Part shown: piece by piece, positions 16,977 to 26,600 of the stretch
Layout: every line of letters starts with the position of its first letter
Position numbering within the stretch: the stretch's first letter is position 1
Source of the DNA: Candidatus Sericytochromatia bacterium
Lineage (GTDB): Bacteria; Cyanobacteriota; Sericytochromatia; UBA7694
Direction of reading: 5' to 3'
NCBI GenBank assembly: GCA_015272195.1
Contig: JACYMC010000075.1
Span: 1 to 42,223 of the forward strand
DNA length: 42,223 nt
Position numbers and translations under genes: made by a program
The notes under the pieces: generated by a model
Told to the model about the DNA's origin: nothing
Databases searched by the model: none
The model's input: only the letters and a program-made list of their open reading frames with translations

Positions 16977-18458
16977 ATGCGTATTCTTCAAGTTGCAGAC
17001 TATGCCCAGCTGAGCCAGACAGCGGCCACCCTGATTCTGAATCAGCTGCTGGCACAGCCCCGGCTGAATCTGGGTCTGGCCACCGGCCAGACCCCCTCAG
17101 GTCTGTATGCGGCCCTGGTGGCCGCCCAGCAGGCTCTGGGCCTTGATCTGAGTCAGGTACAGTTTTTTCACCTCGACGAGTACCGGGGCCTCAGCCCTTC
17201 AGACCCGGAGTCCATGGCCGCCTTTTTGACGCGCCAGCTGCTGGATCCGCTGCAGATTGCCGCCGATCAGCGCTACTTTGTGCCCGCCTGCAGTGCCGAC
17301 GCCCAACAGGCCTGCCGGGATTACGAGGCCCGGATGGCCGCCGCTGGCGGGCTGGATCTGCAGATTCTGGGGCTGGGCCACAACGGGCATATCGCCTTTA
17401 ACGAGCCCGGCACACCCTTTCATCTGGGCACGCATCTGATTCAGCTGCACCCGCGCACCCGTGCTGCCAACGCCCGCTACTTTGCCAGCGGCCAGACCCC
17501 TGCTGAAGCCCTGACCCTGGGCTGCCGCTCCATTCTGAACGCCCGCAGCCTGATGATGCTTGTCACAGGGGCAGACAAGGCCGAAGCGGTCGCCGCCATG
17601 GTGCATGGCCCCCTGCACGAAGACTGCCCGGCCTCCGTGCTCAGACTGCACCCGGATTTGACCCTGATTCTGGATCAGGCTGCCGCCAGCCGGCTGCAGC
17701 TGCCCCTGCCCCGCTTTACGCCCCTGCCGCTGCAACTCATCGCGCCGGATCAGCCCCTGCCAGGCCAGCGCATTCTGGTGGCCGCCCCGCACCCGGACGA
17801 TGCGGCCATTGGCTGTGGCGGCGCCCTGGCACGCTGGCAACAACAGGGGGCCGCTCTGCATCTGGTGGCCATGAGCAGCGGTCACCGGGCTGATATGCCC
17901 GAAGCCACCGCCGCTGAGCGCGGGGCACGCCGCGAAGCCGAAGCAGCCGCCGAAGCCCGGTGCTTTGGGGCTGAATTTACGGCTTTAAAGCTGCCGTTTT
18001 ACGATCAGCACTATATTCCTGGTTCAGCGGATATTCAGGCTGTGGTGGCGCTGCTGCGCCACTGGCAGCCCGACTGCGTGCTCTCGGCTTCACCCCAGGA
18101 TCGCCACCCCGCCCACCGTTCCTCGGCCTGGATTGTGCGCGAAGCCCTGCAGGTCTGGCAAGCCGAAAGCGGTGCCCAGGTAGAACTCTGGGACTACGAA
18201 GGCCCCTGGTTTGTGTTTGAGCGCGATGCCTTTAATACGGTTGTACCCTTTGATACCGCCGCGCTGGCACAAAAGATGGCGGGCATTCAGGCCCATCAGA
18301 GCCAGGTATCACGCAAGCGCTACGATCTGGCCGCCGAAGCCCTGGGGACTTTCCGGGCTATTACCGTGCCCGAGTCACGCCTGTCAGGCTTTGGCAGCGA
18401 TCAGCAGGATCTGGGCCTGCAGGCGGAAGTGTTTCAGCGCCAGCAGCTGCAGCTCTGA
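16977..18458 (+). CDS. Glucosamine-6-phosphate deaminase fused to a PIG-L/LmbE deacetylase domain
   Basis: The 493-residue protein has an N-terminal NagB domain (1 to about 235): GLATGQTPSGLY, FHLDEYRGL with the proton-transfer Asp, and GLGHNGHIAFNEPG. NagB converts glucosamine-6-phosphate to fructose-6-phosphate and ammonia. The position that is Asp141 in E. coli is Asn, as in Gram-positive enzymes. From about residue 260 a PIG-L domain begins, with APHPDDAAIGCGG and later DRHPAHRSS, giving the zinc His/Asp/His set; the usual acidic residue after HPDD is Ala. Such a fusion could take N-acetylglucosamine-6-phosphate through deacetylation and deamination. I start at 16977 because the longer frame from 16875 lies inside the tRNA gene. 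Confidence 0.88.
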   Translation: MRILQVADYAQLSQTAATLILNQLLAQPRLNLGLATGQTPSGLYAALVAAQQALGLDLSQVQFFHLDEYRGLSPSDPESMAAFLTRQLLDPLQIAADQRYFVPACSADAQQACRDYEARMAAAGGLDLQILGLGHNGHIAFNEPGTPFHLGTHLIQLHPRTRAANARYFASGQTPAEALTLGCRSILNARSLMMLVTGADKAEAVAAMVHGPLHEDCPASVLRLHPDLTLILDQAAASRLQLPLPRFTPLPLQLIAPDQPLPGQRILVAAPHPDDAAIGCGGALARWQQQGAALHLVAMSSGHRADMPEATAAERGARREAEAAAEARCFGAEFTALKLPFYDQHYIPGSADIQAVVALLRHWQPDCVLSASPQDRHPAHRSSAWIVREALQVWQAESGAQVELWDYEGPWFVFERDAFNTVVPFDTAALAQKMAGIQAHQSQVSRKRYDLAAEALGTFRAITVPESRLSGFGSDQQDLGLQAEVFQRQQLQL

Positions 18459-18482
18459 CAGCGCCTGCGGCGGCCAAAGAAC

Positions 18483-20201
18483 TCAGCTGGCGAGCACCAC
18501 ACCGTTCAGGCAGTCAAGGCCCTGTTTAAAACCCTGGGCTGTATCAAAGAGATCCCGCGCGCCCTGCAGGCCATAGTCGGTGATCTGACCGTGACCCATC
18601 TGGGCCAGGCGCTGCACGCGCTCAGCCGGCCGCAGACGCTGAACCTGAACCTGGGTTTGGGTGGCACTGACCTGTTTTTCAAGCCAGAGCTGCTGATCGG
18701 CCATGGCAGCAATCACGGGCAGATGGCTGATACAGATAATCTGATAACGCTGGGCCAGGCGGGCCAGCTTCTGGGCCACTACCAGAGCCGCTTTGCCACT
18801 GATACCCGTATCAATTTCGTCAAAGATCATGCAGGAGACGGGGTTGGCCTGAGTAAGCACCAGCTTGAAAGCCAGCAGCAGCCGGGAAGCCTCCCCCCCG
18901 GAGGCAATGCGGGCCAGCGGCCGGGGCGGCTCACCGGGGTTGGCGCTGAATAAAAATCGTGCGGCGTCACCGCCCGTGGCACTACGGGTTTCGGTGGGCG
19001 TCAGCTGCACTTCAAAACAGCTACGGGCCAGACCCAGTTCTTCGAGTTCCTGCAACAGGGCAGGCACCAGGCGCTGTGCCAGCTGCTGGCGGGCCGCGCT
19101 CAGATCTGCAGCCAGGTTGAGATAGTGGGCTTCAGCCAGGGCCAACTCGCTGGCCAGCTCGGCCAGACGGCTATCGGCCTGCTCAGCGGCTTCCAGCTCA
19201 GCGCGCAGGCGCTCAGCCTCAGCCAGAATACCGGCCAGGTCGGTACCGTATTTGCGCTTCAGGCGCTGCAGCTCGGCCAGACGCTGCTGCAGCTGATCCA
19301 GGCGGGCGGGATCACACTCCAGCAGGTCGGGGTAATGACTCAGCTCCCGGCCCGCATCCTGCAACACAATCAAAGCCTGCTCCAGCTGCTCCACCAGAAG
19401 GGCCAGCCGCTCATCGTGCCGGGCCGCCCCGCTCAGCACGCGCAGTACGCTCTCCAACTGCTCACAGATGGCCGGGGTTTCGCCCGCATCGCAGAGCCGC
19501 TGATAGGCCAGACCGGCCGCATGCAGCAGCTTTTCGGCATGACGCAGACGCTCGTGCTCGGCCTGCAGGCTGTCTTCTTCATCGGGCTGCAGCTCAGCCG
19601 CATCGATTTCCTGCAGCTGAAAGCGCAAAAAATCCTGCTGGCGCAGCAGCTCCTGCTGCCGATCGCTCAGCAGCTGGTGTTCCCGGCGGGCCAGCTGCCA
19701 GCGATGAAAAGCCTCTGAAACCGCTGCGCGCAGATTCTGGTGATCGGCATCTCCAAGGGCATCCAGCATGCCCAGATGGCGGTCTTCTTGAAAAAGCGCC
19801 TGGTTCTCGTGCTGGCCAATGCTGTCGAGCAGACAGGCCCCCAGCTCGCGGATCAGGCTCTGAGTAACCAGTTGGCCGTTAAGCCGCGAACGGCTGCCCG
19901 AAGGATGTACGGTTTTGCTGATCACCAGTTGTTCGGCATCCAGCAGCTCATTGTAAGCCCGCTGGGCCAGCAGTTCGCGAATGGCCGGCGTGGGCTCAAA
20001 CACCGCTTCGAGATAGGCAAACTCAGCCCCCTGGCGAATGGCCTCCGGGCTGATACGCTGACCCAGAACCCCCTGAATGGCGTCTACAATCAGGGATTTA
20101 CCAGCCCCGGTTTCGCCGGTCAGTGCACAGAGACCCGCTTCAAAATTGAGGGTCAGGGATTCAGCAATCACAAAGTTTTGCAGCGACAGTTGTTTCAGCA
20201 T
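18483..20201 (-). CDS. recN: DNA repair protein RecN
   Basis: This is an SMC-like ATPase of double-strand break repair, 572 residues from the ATG at 20201. The head has Walker A GETGAGKS (29-36), a central coiled coil (about 150-370), the signature ASGGEASRLLLAFKL, Walker B MIFDEIDTGISG, and ISHLPVIAAMADQQ near the end, where RecN usually has LPQVAA. The length is normal. An upstream TTG at 20216 is in frame, but its GAGGAG is almost adjacent. The ATG lies two bases after the globin stop, suggesting coupled reinitiation. Last gene of the minus-strand five-gene set. Confidence 0.93.
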   Translation of the reverse strand: MLKQLSLQNFVIAESLTLNFEAGLCALTGETGAGKSLIVDAIQGVLGQRISPEAIRQGAEFAYLEAVFEPTPAIRELLAQRAYNELLDAEQLVISKTVHPSGSRSRLNGQLVTQSLIRELGACLLDSIGQHENQALFQEDRHLGMLDALGDADHQNLRAAVSEAFHRWQLARREHQLLSDRQQELLRQQDFLRFQLQEIDAAELQPDEEDSLQAEHERLRHAEKLLHAAGLAYQRLCDAGETPAICEQLESVLRVLSGAARHDERLALLVEQLEQALIVLQDAGRELSHYPDLLECDPARLDQLQQRLAELQRLKRKYGTDLAGILAEAERLRAELEAAEQADSRLAELASELALAEAHYLNLAADLSAARQQLAQRLVPALLQELEELGLARSCFEVQLTPTETRSATGGDAARFLFSANPGEPPRPLARIASGGEASRLLLAFKLVLTQANPVSCMIFDEIDTGISGKAALVVAQKLARLAQRYQIICISHLPVIAAMADQQLWLEKQVSATQTQVQVQRLRPAERVQRLAQMGHGQITDYGLQGARDLFDTAQGFKQGLDCLNGVVLAS

Positions 20202-20202
20202 A

Positions 20203-20646
20203 TCAGCGGTCGACAATCTCCTCTTTCATGCTGCCAAGCAATTGCAGCAGTTCTTGTTGTTCGCGTTCCGGCACCCGAAAGTCATTCAGGCTGCGAATCA
20301 GGTCCTCCACCAGGGCGTTAAACTGGGTCTCGGTGATATTCATGCCTGTATGCACCGTGATCATATCGCCACCGGTGTAGGTACAGGGGCCACCGCTGGC
20401 TTCACAAATCTGCTCCGTCAGCATTTCATTGACCCGATCAAGATCGGCGCCGACAAAAAAGCCGTTGATACGCTCATCACGGGCCACATATTCAGTCATG
20501 CGCTCCGCCACGGCAAAAATCGCCTGTTTGCCGCCCAGACGTTCATATAGCGGGGCATCTGGATCGATGGCAGACTGCTTCTGTGTGTATGCACAGCTGC
20601 TGAAAAACATTAAGACCAGCAGGCTGATGGCAGTTTTTTTAATCAT
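20203..20646 (-). CDS. Lipoprotein-type truncated haemoglobin (group I-like)
   Basis: The 147-residue protein starts at the ATG at 20646, with CAGGAG seven bases before. Residues 1-18 form a hydrophobic signal ending in FFSSC (C18), a probable though not perfect lipobox. The rest is a truncated globin: PLYERLGG (33-40), FFVGADLDRV (63-72) and VHTGMNITETQFNALV with the proximal haem-binding His at H99. Truncated globins bind O2 or NO; most are cytoplasmic, so an exported lipidated one is unusual. Two extra cysteines (C81, C88) could form a disulfide outside the cytoplasm. It lies between comF-like and recN genes, 32 and 1 bases away. Confidence 0.85.
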   Translation of the reverse strand: MIKKTAISLLVLMFFSSCAYTQKQSAIDPDAPLYERLGGKQAIFAVAERMTEYVARDERINGFFVGADLDRVNEMLTEQICEASGGPCTYTGGDMITVHTGMNITETQFNALVEDLIRSLNDFRVPEREQQELLQLLGSMKEEIVDR

Positions 20647-20678
20647 AGTTTGCTCCTGTATGTTTTTTATTAATACCA

Positions 20679-21323
20679 CTATATACGATTGAAAATCAAG
20701 GGGTCTGCGATCAATGCACGTGCCGCAGACAAAGAAATCAGCTTCTGAGAGCAGTCAGCCAGGATGGTCGCTGCCTGGAGAAGTGTCGCGCCAGTGGTCA
20801 GGATATCATCCACCAGCAAAATACGCTGCTGCGCCAGACGGCGCTGCCAGCGGGGGTTTAAGGCAAATACACCCTGCAGCACCTGCTGTCGCTCTTCAGG
20901 GCTGAGGGTGTATAAAGGCGGTGTATGTTTCTGGCGCTGCAGGGCCCGAAGGACCGGGCGATCCAGCACCTCGGCCAGGCCTCTGGCCAGCAGTTCAGCC
21001 TGGTTATAGCCCCGCTCACGCTGGCGCTGTGGGTGCAGGGGCACGGGGACCAGCACATCCGGCAGGGGCCAGTGCGCGCGGTACCACTGGCCCAGATAAC
21101 GGCCCAGCGTTAGTCCCAGCACGCGGGCCTGGCGGTATTTGAGATCCAGCAGCAGGGTTTTAAGCGGGGGTTCGTAAGCGGCATAAGCCAGATGTACATG
21201 AGGCCAGGGCGTGTGCCGCAGCACATGCTGGGGCTCAGCCAGAGGCACAATCTGGCCCCAGCAGGTCAGACAGAGGGCCTCAGCAGCCGGGCGCTGACAT
21301 AGATGGCAGCGCCGCAGCCACAT
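20679..21323 (-). CDS. ComF family phosphoribosyltransferase-like protein
   Basis: The 214-residue protein has an N-terminal zinc finger (C6, C9, C18, C21) and a phosphoribosyltransferase fold with VPVPLHPQRQRERGYNQAE (92-110) and the PRPP-binding loop ILLVDDILTTGAT (168-180). ComF/GntX proteins are linked with DNA uptake and DNA repair, although the reaction is not known. Length is typical. The ATG shares one base with the stop of the FecR gene (TGATG), so translation is coupled. The globin gene follows after 32 bases and then recN, another DNA-related gene. Confidence 0.9.
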   Translation of the reverse strand: MWLRRCHLCQRPAAEALCLTCWGQIVPLAEPQHVLRHTPWPHVHLAYAAYEPPLKTLLLDLKYRQARVLGLTLGRYLGQWYRAHWPLPDVLVPVPLHPQRQRERGYNQAELLARGLAEVLDRPVLRALQRQKHTPPLYTLSPEERQQVLQGVFALNPRWQRRLAQQRILLVDDILTTGATLLQAATILADCSQKLISLSAARALIADPLIFNRI

Positions 21324-22141
21324 CAGCGGATAATGACTTCCAGTGACCCGGTGGCGGGGGTGGTGTCCAGCTGGCCCTGCGGGCCGGGGCTGTTTTGCTG
21401 AATGCCGGTCTGCTGCTGAGGATTGGCCGGATCCAGCGGCGTGTTGGCAAAGCCGCCGTCATTATTCTGCAGCAGTTCTTCATTTTGCTGAAACTTTTCG
21501 GGATCAATGGTCTGGGGTGTCTGCGGGGGCAGATTATCACCCACAAAGGTCATCATGCCCGGTCCCAGCTCCAGCATCGGCCCTCCTTCGGGCCCGGTGA
21601 CGCCCACCAGACCTTCAAGGGTGGTGATCTGGGTCAGCCAGCTGTCGGCCTGGGCCAGCTGATAAGGGGCCGTGCTGGCATAACTCAGACCATAGGGCCG
21701 CAGCTGGCCTTGCTGAATGCTCTCCGGGGCTTTGACCTCGACCACAAACTCTGTGCCCATGACCGTGGCGACCGCGTTGCGGGTTTTGACGCGCATGCGC
21801 TGGTTCTGGGGCTTGACCTTAAAATAAGCCTTGCCCTGGCGCAGGTTGACCTGTTTGGCGCGGGCATCGCGGATGCGGGCCACCGAACGGCTGCCCAGGC
21901 GCATCACGCTGCCATCAGCATAGTGAATCTGGGCGCGGGAGTTATTGCCCGTGCGCACGTAAGCGCCGCTGGCCACGGCCGTACCGTTGCCGGCAGGCAC
22001 CCAGCGGCCCCCACGGGTAATCTGTACCGTGTTATACACCCAGGCCACCCGGGCACTGGACGCGGTCCAGCCCATGGGCATCACGCTCAGGGCCAGACAG
22101 GTGCCGGCCAGTCCCAGCATCAAATATTTTTGAATTGCCAT
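21323..22141 (-). CDS. FecR domain exported protein
   Basis: From the ATG at 22141 (GAGGAGAA upstream) the protein has 272 residues: a signal peptide (about 1-26), then a FecR domain (about 35-140) with YVRTGNNSRAQIHYADGS, LRQGKAYFKV and RVKTRNAVATVMGTEFVV. A Gln/Asn/Pro-rich C-terminal region follows (about 210-272). FecR domains are best known as periplasmic anti-sigma sensors, but no sigma factor gene is adjacent and there is no cytoplasmic anti-sigma tail, so this is a stand-alone exported FecR protein. The beta-barrel gene is 13 bases upstream, and the ComF gene overlaps its stop. Confidence 0.85.
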   Translation of the reverse strand: MAIQKYLMLGLAGTCLALSVMPMGWTASSARVAWVYNTVQITRGGRWVPAGNGTAVASGAYVRTGNNSRAQIHYADGSVMRLGSRSVARIRDARAKQVNLRQGKAYFKVKPQNQRMRVKTRNAVATVMGTEFVVEVKAPESIQQGQLRPYGLSYASTAPYQLAQADSWLTQITTLEGLVGVTGPEGGPMLELGPGMMTFVGDNLPPQTPQTIDPEKFQQNEELLQNNDGGFANTPLDPANPQQQTGIQQNSPGPQGQLDTTPATGSLEVIIR

Positions 22142-22154
22142 TGCCTTTTCTCCT

Positions 22155-23225
22155 CTAGCTGTCAGACTGTAGGGCCGCAATCAGATTGAGGCCAATTGAA
22201 AAAATGCCCGCGTTGCGCTCGGCGGCGCTGAAGTGCATCACCTGATTATAATCGCCGCGCGCTTCCAGAATCAACCAGGGTGGCAGCAGGTGCCACTGCA
22301 CAGCTGCTCCCCCGCCAAAGCGAATTTCATCCAGCAGCTCTGGAGAGCTGGTATAGCCCCGCGTCTGCAGCCGGGCGTCGACAAAGCCAAACAGATTGGG
22401 AGCCAGGGTGTGGCGGTAGCCGGCAAAGAGCAGACCACTGAGGTATTGAAACTCACTCAGTTCAGCCAGCATGTAGTCGGCCTGCAGGCCGCCAAAAACA
22501 TAGTGTTCATTCAGGGGGTAAAAATATGAGGCCCCCAGCATAAAGTCCTGGTCAAAGCGCTGAATCTGGCCATCCTGGCGATTCAGCGATTGTGAAAAGA
22601 TCGGCAGATAACCGGCATAGACGTTCAGGCGGTCAAAAAACCATTGGGAAACATTGAGCGATAAAGGAATCGCCAGCAGCTGGTCCCGCTGATCCAGGTT
22701 AAAGCGGTTGAACAGAAAACCCTGACTGCGCAGCAGTACCTGGGTCTGACTGGGAAAGGTATAGCGCAGCAGGCCGGTCAGGGTGGCCTGGTTGGTCAGA
22801 GAGCCTGTGCCACTCGCCAGCTGATCCACATTGCTGGTGCCGCCCAACTGTTCACGCAGCTCCAGACGCCAGTAGAGGGGGTTCTGACCCGGAGGCATGC
22901 GCAGCCAGTCATCTTCAATGGGACGCGTGATGCCATCGGACGCAAAGGCCGGATCGTCATCCGGCAGCACCAGCATGTCGGCGGGCAGCTCCGGCTCTTC
23001 GTCCGGTTCCAGCGGCAGCTCTTCGCTGGTTTCAGCAGCCGTTCCGTCAGGTTCAGAAGACGGGGGCGCATCAGGGGATGCAGGCGCATCAGCGGGGTCC
23101 GGAGCTGTTTCGGCTGCTGTCTCGGCAACAGGCATTTCAGCAGCAGAGGCTGGCATAACGGTCAGCGTGGCGCTCAGACAGAGGCCTGCAGCAGATAAAT
23201 AAAAAGAGGGGGATCTTTTGGGCAT
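22155..23225 (-). CDS. Outer membrane beta-barrel protein with acidic Pro-rich N-terminal region
   Basis: The 356-residue protein has a signal peptide (1 to about 28, ending ASA), an acidic Pro/Glu/Asp/Ala-rich low-complexity stretch (about 30-105), and then alternating amphipathic strands with many aromatic residues: YWRLELREQLGG, LLRYTFPSQTQVLLRSQGFLF-type segments, VYAGYLPIF and FGGLQADYML. This is the look of an outer membrane barrel. I see no named family. AAGGAAC precedes the ATG, and a TTGACG-17-CATAAT promoter lies 50-77 bases upstream. It is the first gene of the five-gene minus-strand set. Confidence 0.75.
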   Translation of the reverse strand: MPKRSPSFYLSAAGLCLSATLTVMPASAAEMPVAETAAETAPDPADAPASPDAPPSSEPDGTAAETSEELPLEPDEEPELPADMLVLPDDDPAFASDGITRPIEDDWLRMPPGQNPLYWRLELREQLGGTSNVDQLASGTGSLTNQATLTGLLRYTFPSQTQVLLRSQGFLFNRFNLDQRDQLLAIPLSLNVSQWFFDRLNVYAGYLPIFSQSLNRQDGQIQRFDQDFMLGASYFYPLNEHYVFGGLQADYMLAELSEFQYLSGLLFAGYRHTLAPNLFGFVDARLQTRGYTSSPELLDEIRFGGGAAVQWHLLPPWLILEARGDYNQVMHFSAAERNAGIFSIGLNLIAALQSDS

Positions 23226-23273
23226 GAAGCGTTCCTTACATCCTAAAACTCAAAGCAAAACAAATCCGCTCCT

Positions 23274-23302
23274 ATTATGGCAAAAGGACCCCAAACCGTC
23301 AA
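23274..23302 (-). promoter_or_regulatory. Sigma70-type promoter of the barrel-FecR-ComF-globin-RecN set
   Basis: On the minus strand, TTGACG (23302-23297), a 17-base spacer and CATAAT (23279-23274), about 50 bases before the barrel gene. It is the best promoter match for the whole 18.5-23.2 kb set. Confidence 0.65.
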
Positions 23303-23447
23303 CCGGGGCCGATCACAGCCAGACTGTGATCCGGCTAACGCTGGGTGGCCCCAAAAGTTTAAAAGCCGTTACCTCCGGGAAGATATATACTGTGGTGATT
23401 GGCCTGTGATTGTCAGCCTGGGAACCGATGAAAGATGAGACCGTGAG

Positions 23448-23621
23448 ATGAACAAAAAAGCCGTGTCAAAACAACCTGCAACAGAAACCGTCAGCACAGG
23501 TCATGGCCGCCCGTGGCGTAAGCTGCTGACCCTGCTGCTGGCGCTCTTGCTGGGCTGGTGGCTCTGGCCCCTTCTGATGCCTGCAGCTGAAGCCTGTGCT
23601 CACGCAGCCGCCGGAGTCTAA
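23448..23621 (+). CDS. Small single-span membrane peptide, 57 residues
   Basis: ATG 23448 to TAA 23621. The first 24 residues are polar and basic, then a hydrophobic segment follows (about 26-44, LLTLLLALLLGWWLWPLL), then a short Ala/His/Cys tail. This fits a single-span peptide with its N-terminus in the cytoplasm. The ribosome site is weak (GATGAGA). A seven-codon frame from 23429 ends on an ATGA overlap with its start, which could couple translation. The giant HEAT protein gene begins two bases after the stop. No family recognised. Confidence 0.5.
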   Translation: MNKKAVSKQPATETVSTGHGRPWRKLLTLLLALLLGWWLWPLLMPAAEACAHAAAGV

Positions 23622-23623
23622 AC

Positions 23624-26600
23624 ATGCACAATGAATCGCTGCGCTTTCGCCTCAAAAATCCCAATGCCCAGGTTCGTGAGCAGGCAGCCCTGGAGCTGGT
23701 TTTTGCACCGGATAAAGAGTATCTCATCGATCTGAGCGCCCTGCTGCAGGATGCCGACAGTGACGTGCGCCGTACCGCCATTCAGGCGCTGGCCGCCATT
23801 AATGACCCCGAAGCCCTGCCAGACCTGCGCAGCGCGCTGCTGGATCCCGAAAAAGAGATTGTCAGCGCGGCCCAGCATGCCCTGTCCAAATTTGGCTTCC
23901 GGGCCGAAGGCCTGCTGCGTGAGTGGCTGAGTTCCGGCGACTGGCTGGAAAGAGTAGCCGCCCTGCAGGCCCTGGCATTGTTCAGAGATGCCGCACACCT
24001 GCCCTGGGCCAGCCCCCTGCTGCAGGATCCGATCTGGGAAGTCCGCGCAGCTGCCATTTATCTGATGGGGCAGAGTGCAGCACCTGAAGGCTTTAATTTA
24101 CTGGCCAGCGCCTGGGCCCATGAAAATGAGCCCCAGGTGCGCAGCTGCATTCTATCCGCCCTGGGCGAGGTTCAACAGCCAGAAGCCTGCGAGCTGTTGC
24201 TTCAGCTCTTTCTGGAGCCTGATCTGAACCCCCAGCCAGAGCAAGCCGAACAGGTGGCCCGCGCGCTAGCTTTATACGGCGAAGCCATCTGGCACCGACT
24301 GGTACATGAAGGCCTCTGGGAGGCAGAACCTCAGCTGCGCTGTCTGAGTGCTGCCCTGCTGGCGCAGAGTGGCTACCCGGACCTGAAAACCGCGCTGAGC
24401 CCCCTGCTGATGGATTCCCAGCCCGAAGTGCGTCAGACCGTGGCCTTTGCCTTTTATCAGGCTTTTCCGCAGGAGTGGTTCTGGGAATACGTGGCCGGCC
24501 TTTATCATCCTGACAATCAGGTTTTTGAGGCCGCTCTGGCCGGCCTGCTGAGCTACCCGGACGCCCGCATCGGAGAGGCCCTGCTGGATGCCCTGGATCT
24601 GATGCTGCTGAGCGAGCGCTGTGAAGCCCTGATCCGGGCCCTGGCAGAGCTGGATTACAGCGCGGCGGCCCCTGCCCTGATTGAGCTGCTGGATATTCTG
24701 CCTGAGCAGACCCAGCATATTGCCATCTGCGAAGCCCTCGGCAAGTTTCAGGCCTGGCGGGCCTACTACCCGCTGCAAAAACGCCTGGGCCATCCGGACC
24801 CGGTCATGCAGCAAACCGCTTTAAGCGCCCTGATTCAGATTGCCAGCGATGAAAAAGCCTGGCAGCAGCTACAGCAGCTCGAAAGCCTGCCCGAAGACCT
24901 CCAGCGCGAGACCCTGCGTTTTGTCAGCCAGCAGGCCCACGCCCGCGCCTACCTGTTTTACCTGGCCCGGGATCACGCAGATCCCCGCCTGCAACGTCAC
25001 ATTCTACATGCCCTGCGCAGCGCCCGCGCGCCTGAAACCCGTCACTTGCTACAGTGGTGGCTGCCCCAGCCTGAAGCGATTCAGGATCTTGAGCTGGCGC
25101 GGGCTATTTTACAAGCCCTGGGCGATAATGCACTGCTCCCGGCACAGCCCGGCCTGCTGCTGCCCTGGCTGCGCCATAAAGAGGCCGAAGTCCGCCTGCA
25201 AGCAGCTATTTTACTGCAGCCTTTTGCTGAGACCCTGCAGGATGAACTGTTGACGCTGCTGCAGGATGAGCTCTGGTTTATCCGCCAGGCCGCGCTGAAA
25301 GCCCTCTCTACCCTACAAAGCGCTGAATTGCTGCGTCAGCTGGAACAGGCTCTCGAAGACCGTGATCGCGATGTGCGCATTATGGCCGTTCAGCTGCTCG
25401 GGCGTTTTGAAGGCCATCGCAGCAGCGAACTCCTGGTTGCGGCCCTCGAAAACGGCTACCGCGATATCCGCGCGGCATCGGCCCGGGCACTGGGGCAGCA
25501 GGGAGACGACTGGGCCCTCGAAAATCTGGAGCTGGCGCTGGCTGAAGACGAAGCGGCCGAAGTCCGTGTGGCAGCAGCCGAAGCCCTGGCCAGCCTGCAA
25601 CACCCTGAACTGGCAGAGCTGCTGGAAGATGCCCTGTCTTATGAAGAAGATCCCCAGGCCCTGGCCCAGCTGCTGACGATTTTTCACCGCTGTGATCCCA
25701 ACAGCGCCCTGCCCTGGCTGCTGCGTATACTCAGACAGGATCAGGAAGCCCCCGTCAGCGTGGTCTGCCAGTTGCTGGGGAGCTACTCATCAGCCCGTTG
25801 GCTCAGTGCAGTGCCTACCCTCAGCCAGTGGGTCTATCAGGGCAGTGAACGTCTGCAGCAGTGTGCTCTGAAACTGATTCTGCAGGCTCAGCCCGAACAG
25901 AGCGCAGCCTACCTGCAGGACAGCCTGCCCCACCTGATGATCAGCTGCCTGCAACAGCTGAGCGTGGAGCAGGCCCAGAAGCACACCCTGCAGCTGCTGC
26001 GCCTGCAGCAGCACCCTGAAGCCGCCGTGCGTCAGGCATTGTATCGCGTCTGGCTGCGGGATGAATCTTTCTGGCCCCTGCTCTTGCAGTATGCCCCCCA
26101 GGAAAGCGAGCACAGCTGTCAGCAGGTCCTGATTGAGTGCCTGGCGCAGCTGCCTGCCGAGCAAAGCGCACCACTGCTGCTGCAATGGCTGGAAGAGCAA
26201 ACGCCTGAGATTCAGCGCAGTGCCGCCTGGGCCCTGCTTTCAAAACCCGATTTTGAGCCCTGGCTCATCAAAGGCCTGGGCTTTAGCCTGCCCGATGGCC
26301 TGCGCCAGGAAATCCTGGATCAGATCAGCCAGCAGGGCCATGCCGCAATTCCCCTGCTCAAACAACTCGCTGAGCACTGGGACCGCCACCTGATGCATGC
26401 CGCCCTGCGGGCCCTGGGGCAGTGTGGCCCCGAAGCCCTGCCTTTGCTGGCGCAGCACTGGCAGACCGGCGAGCTGGCCGTGCAGCGTGCGGTACTCGAA
26501 GGCCTGAAAACCCTGAATCACCCCGACAGTCTGCCCATGCTGGAGCAGGCCGCCTGCGCGGCCCATGACAATCTGCGCAGCCAGGCTTTTGACATCCTGC

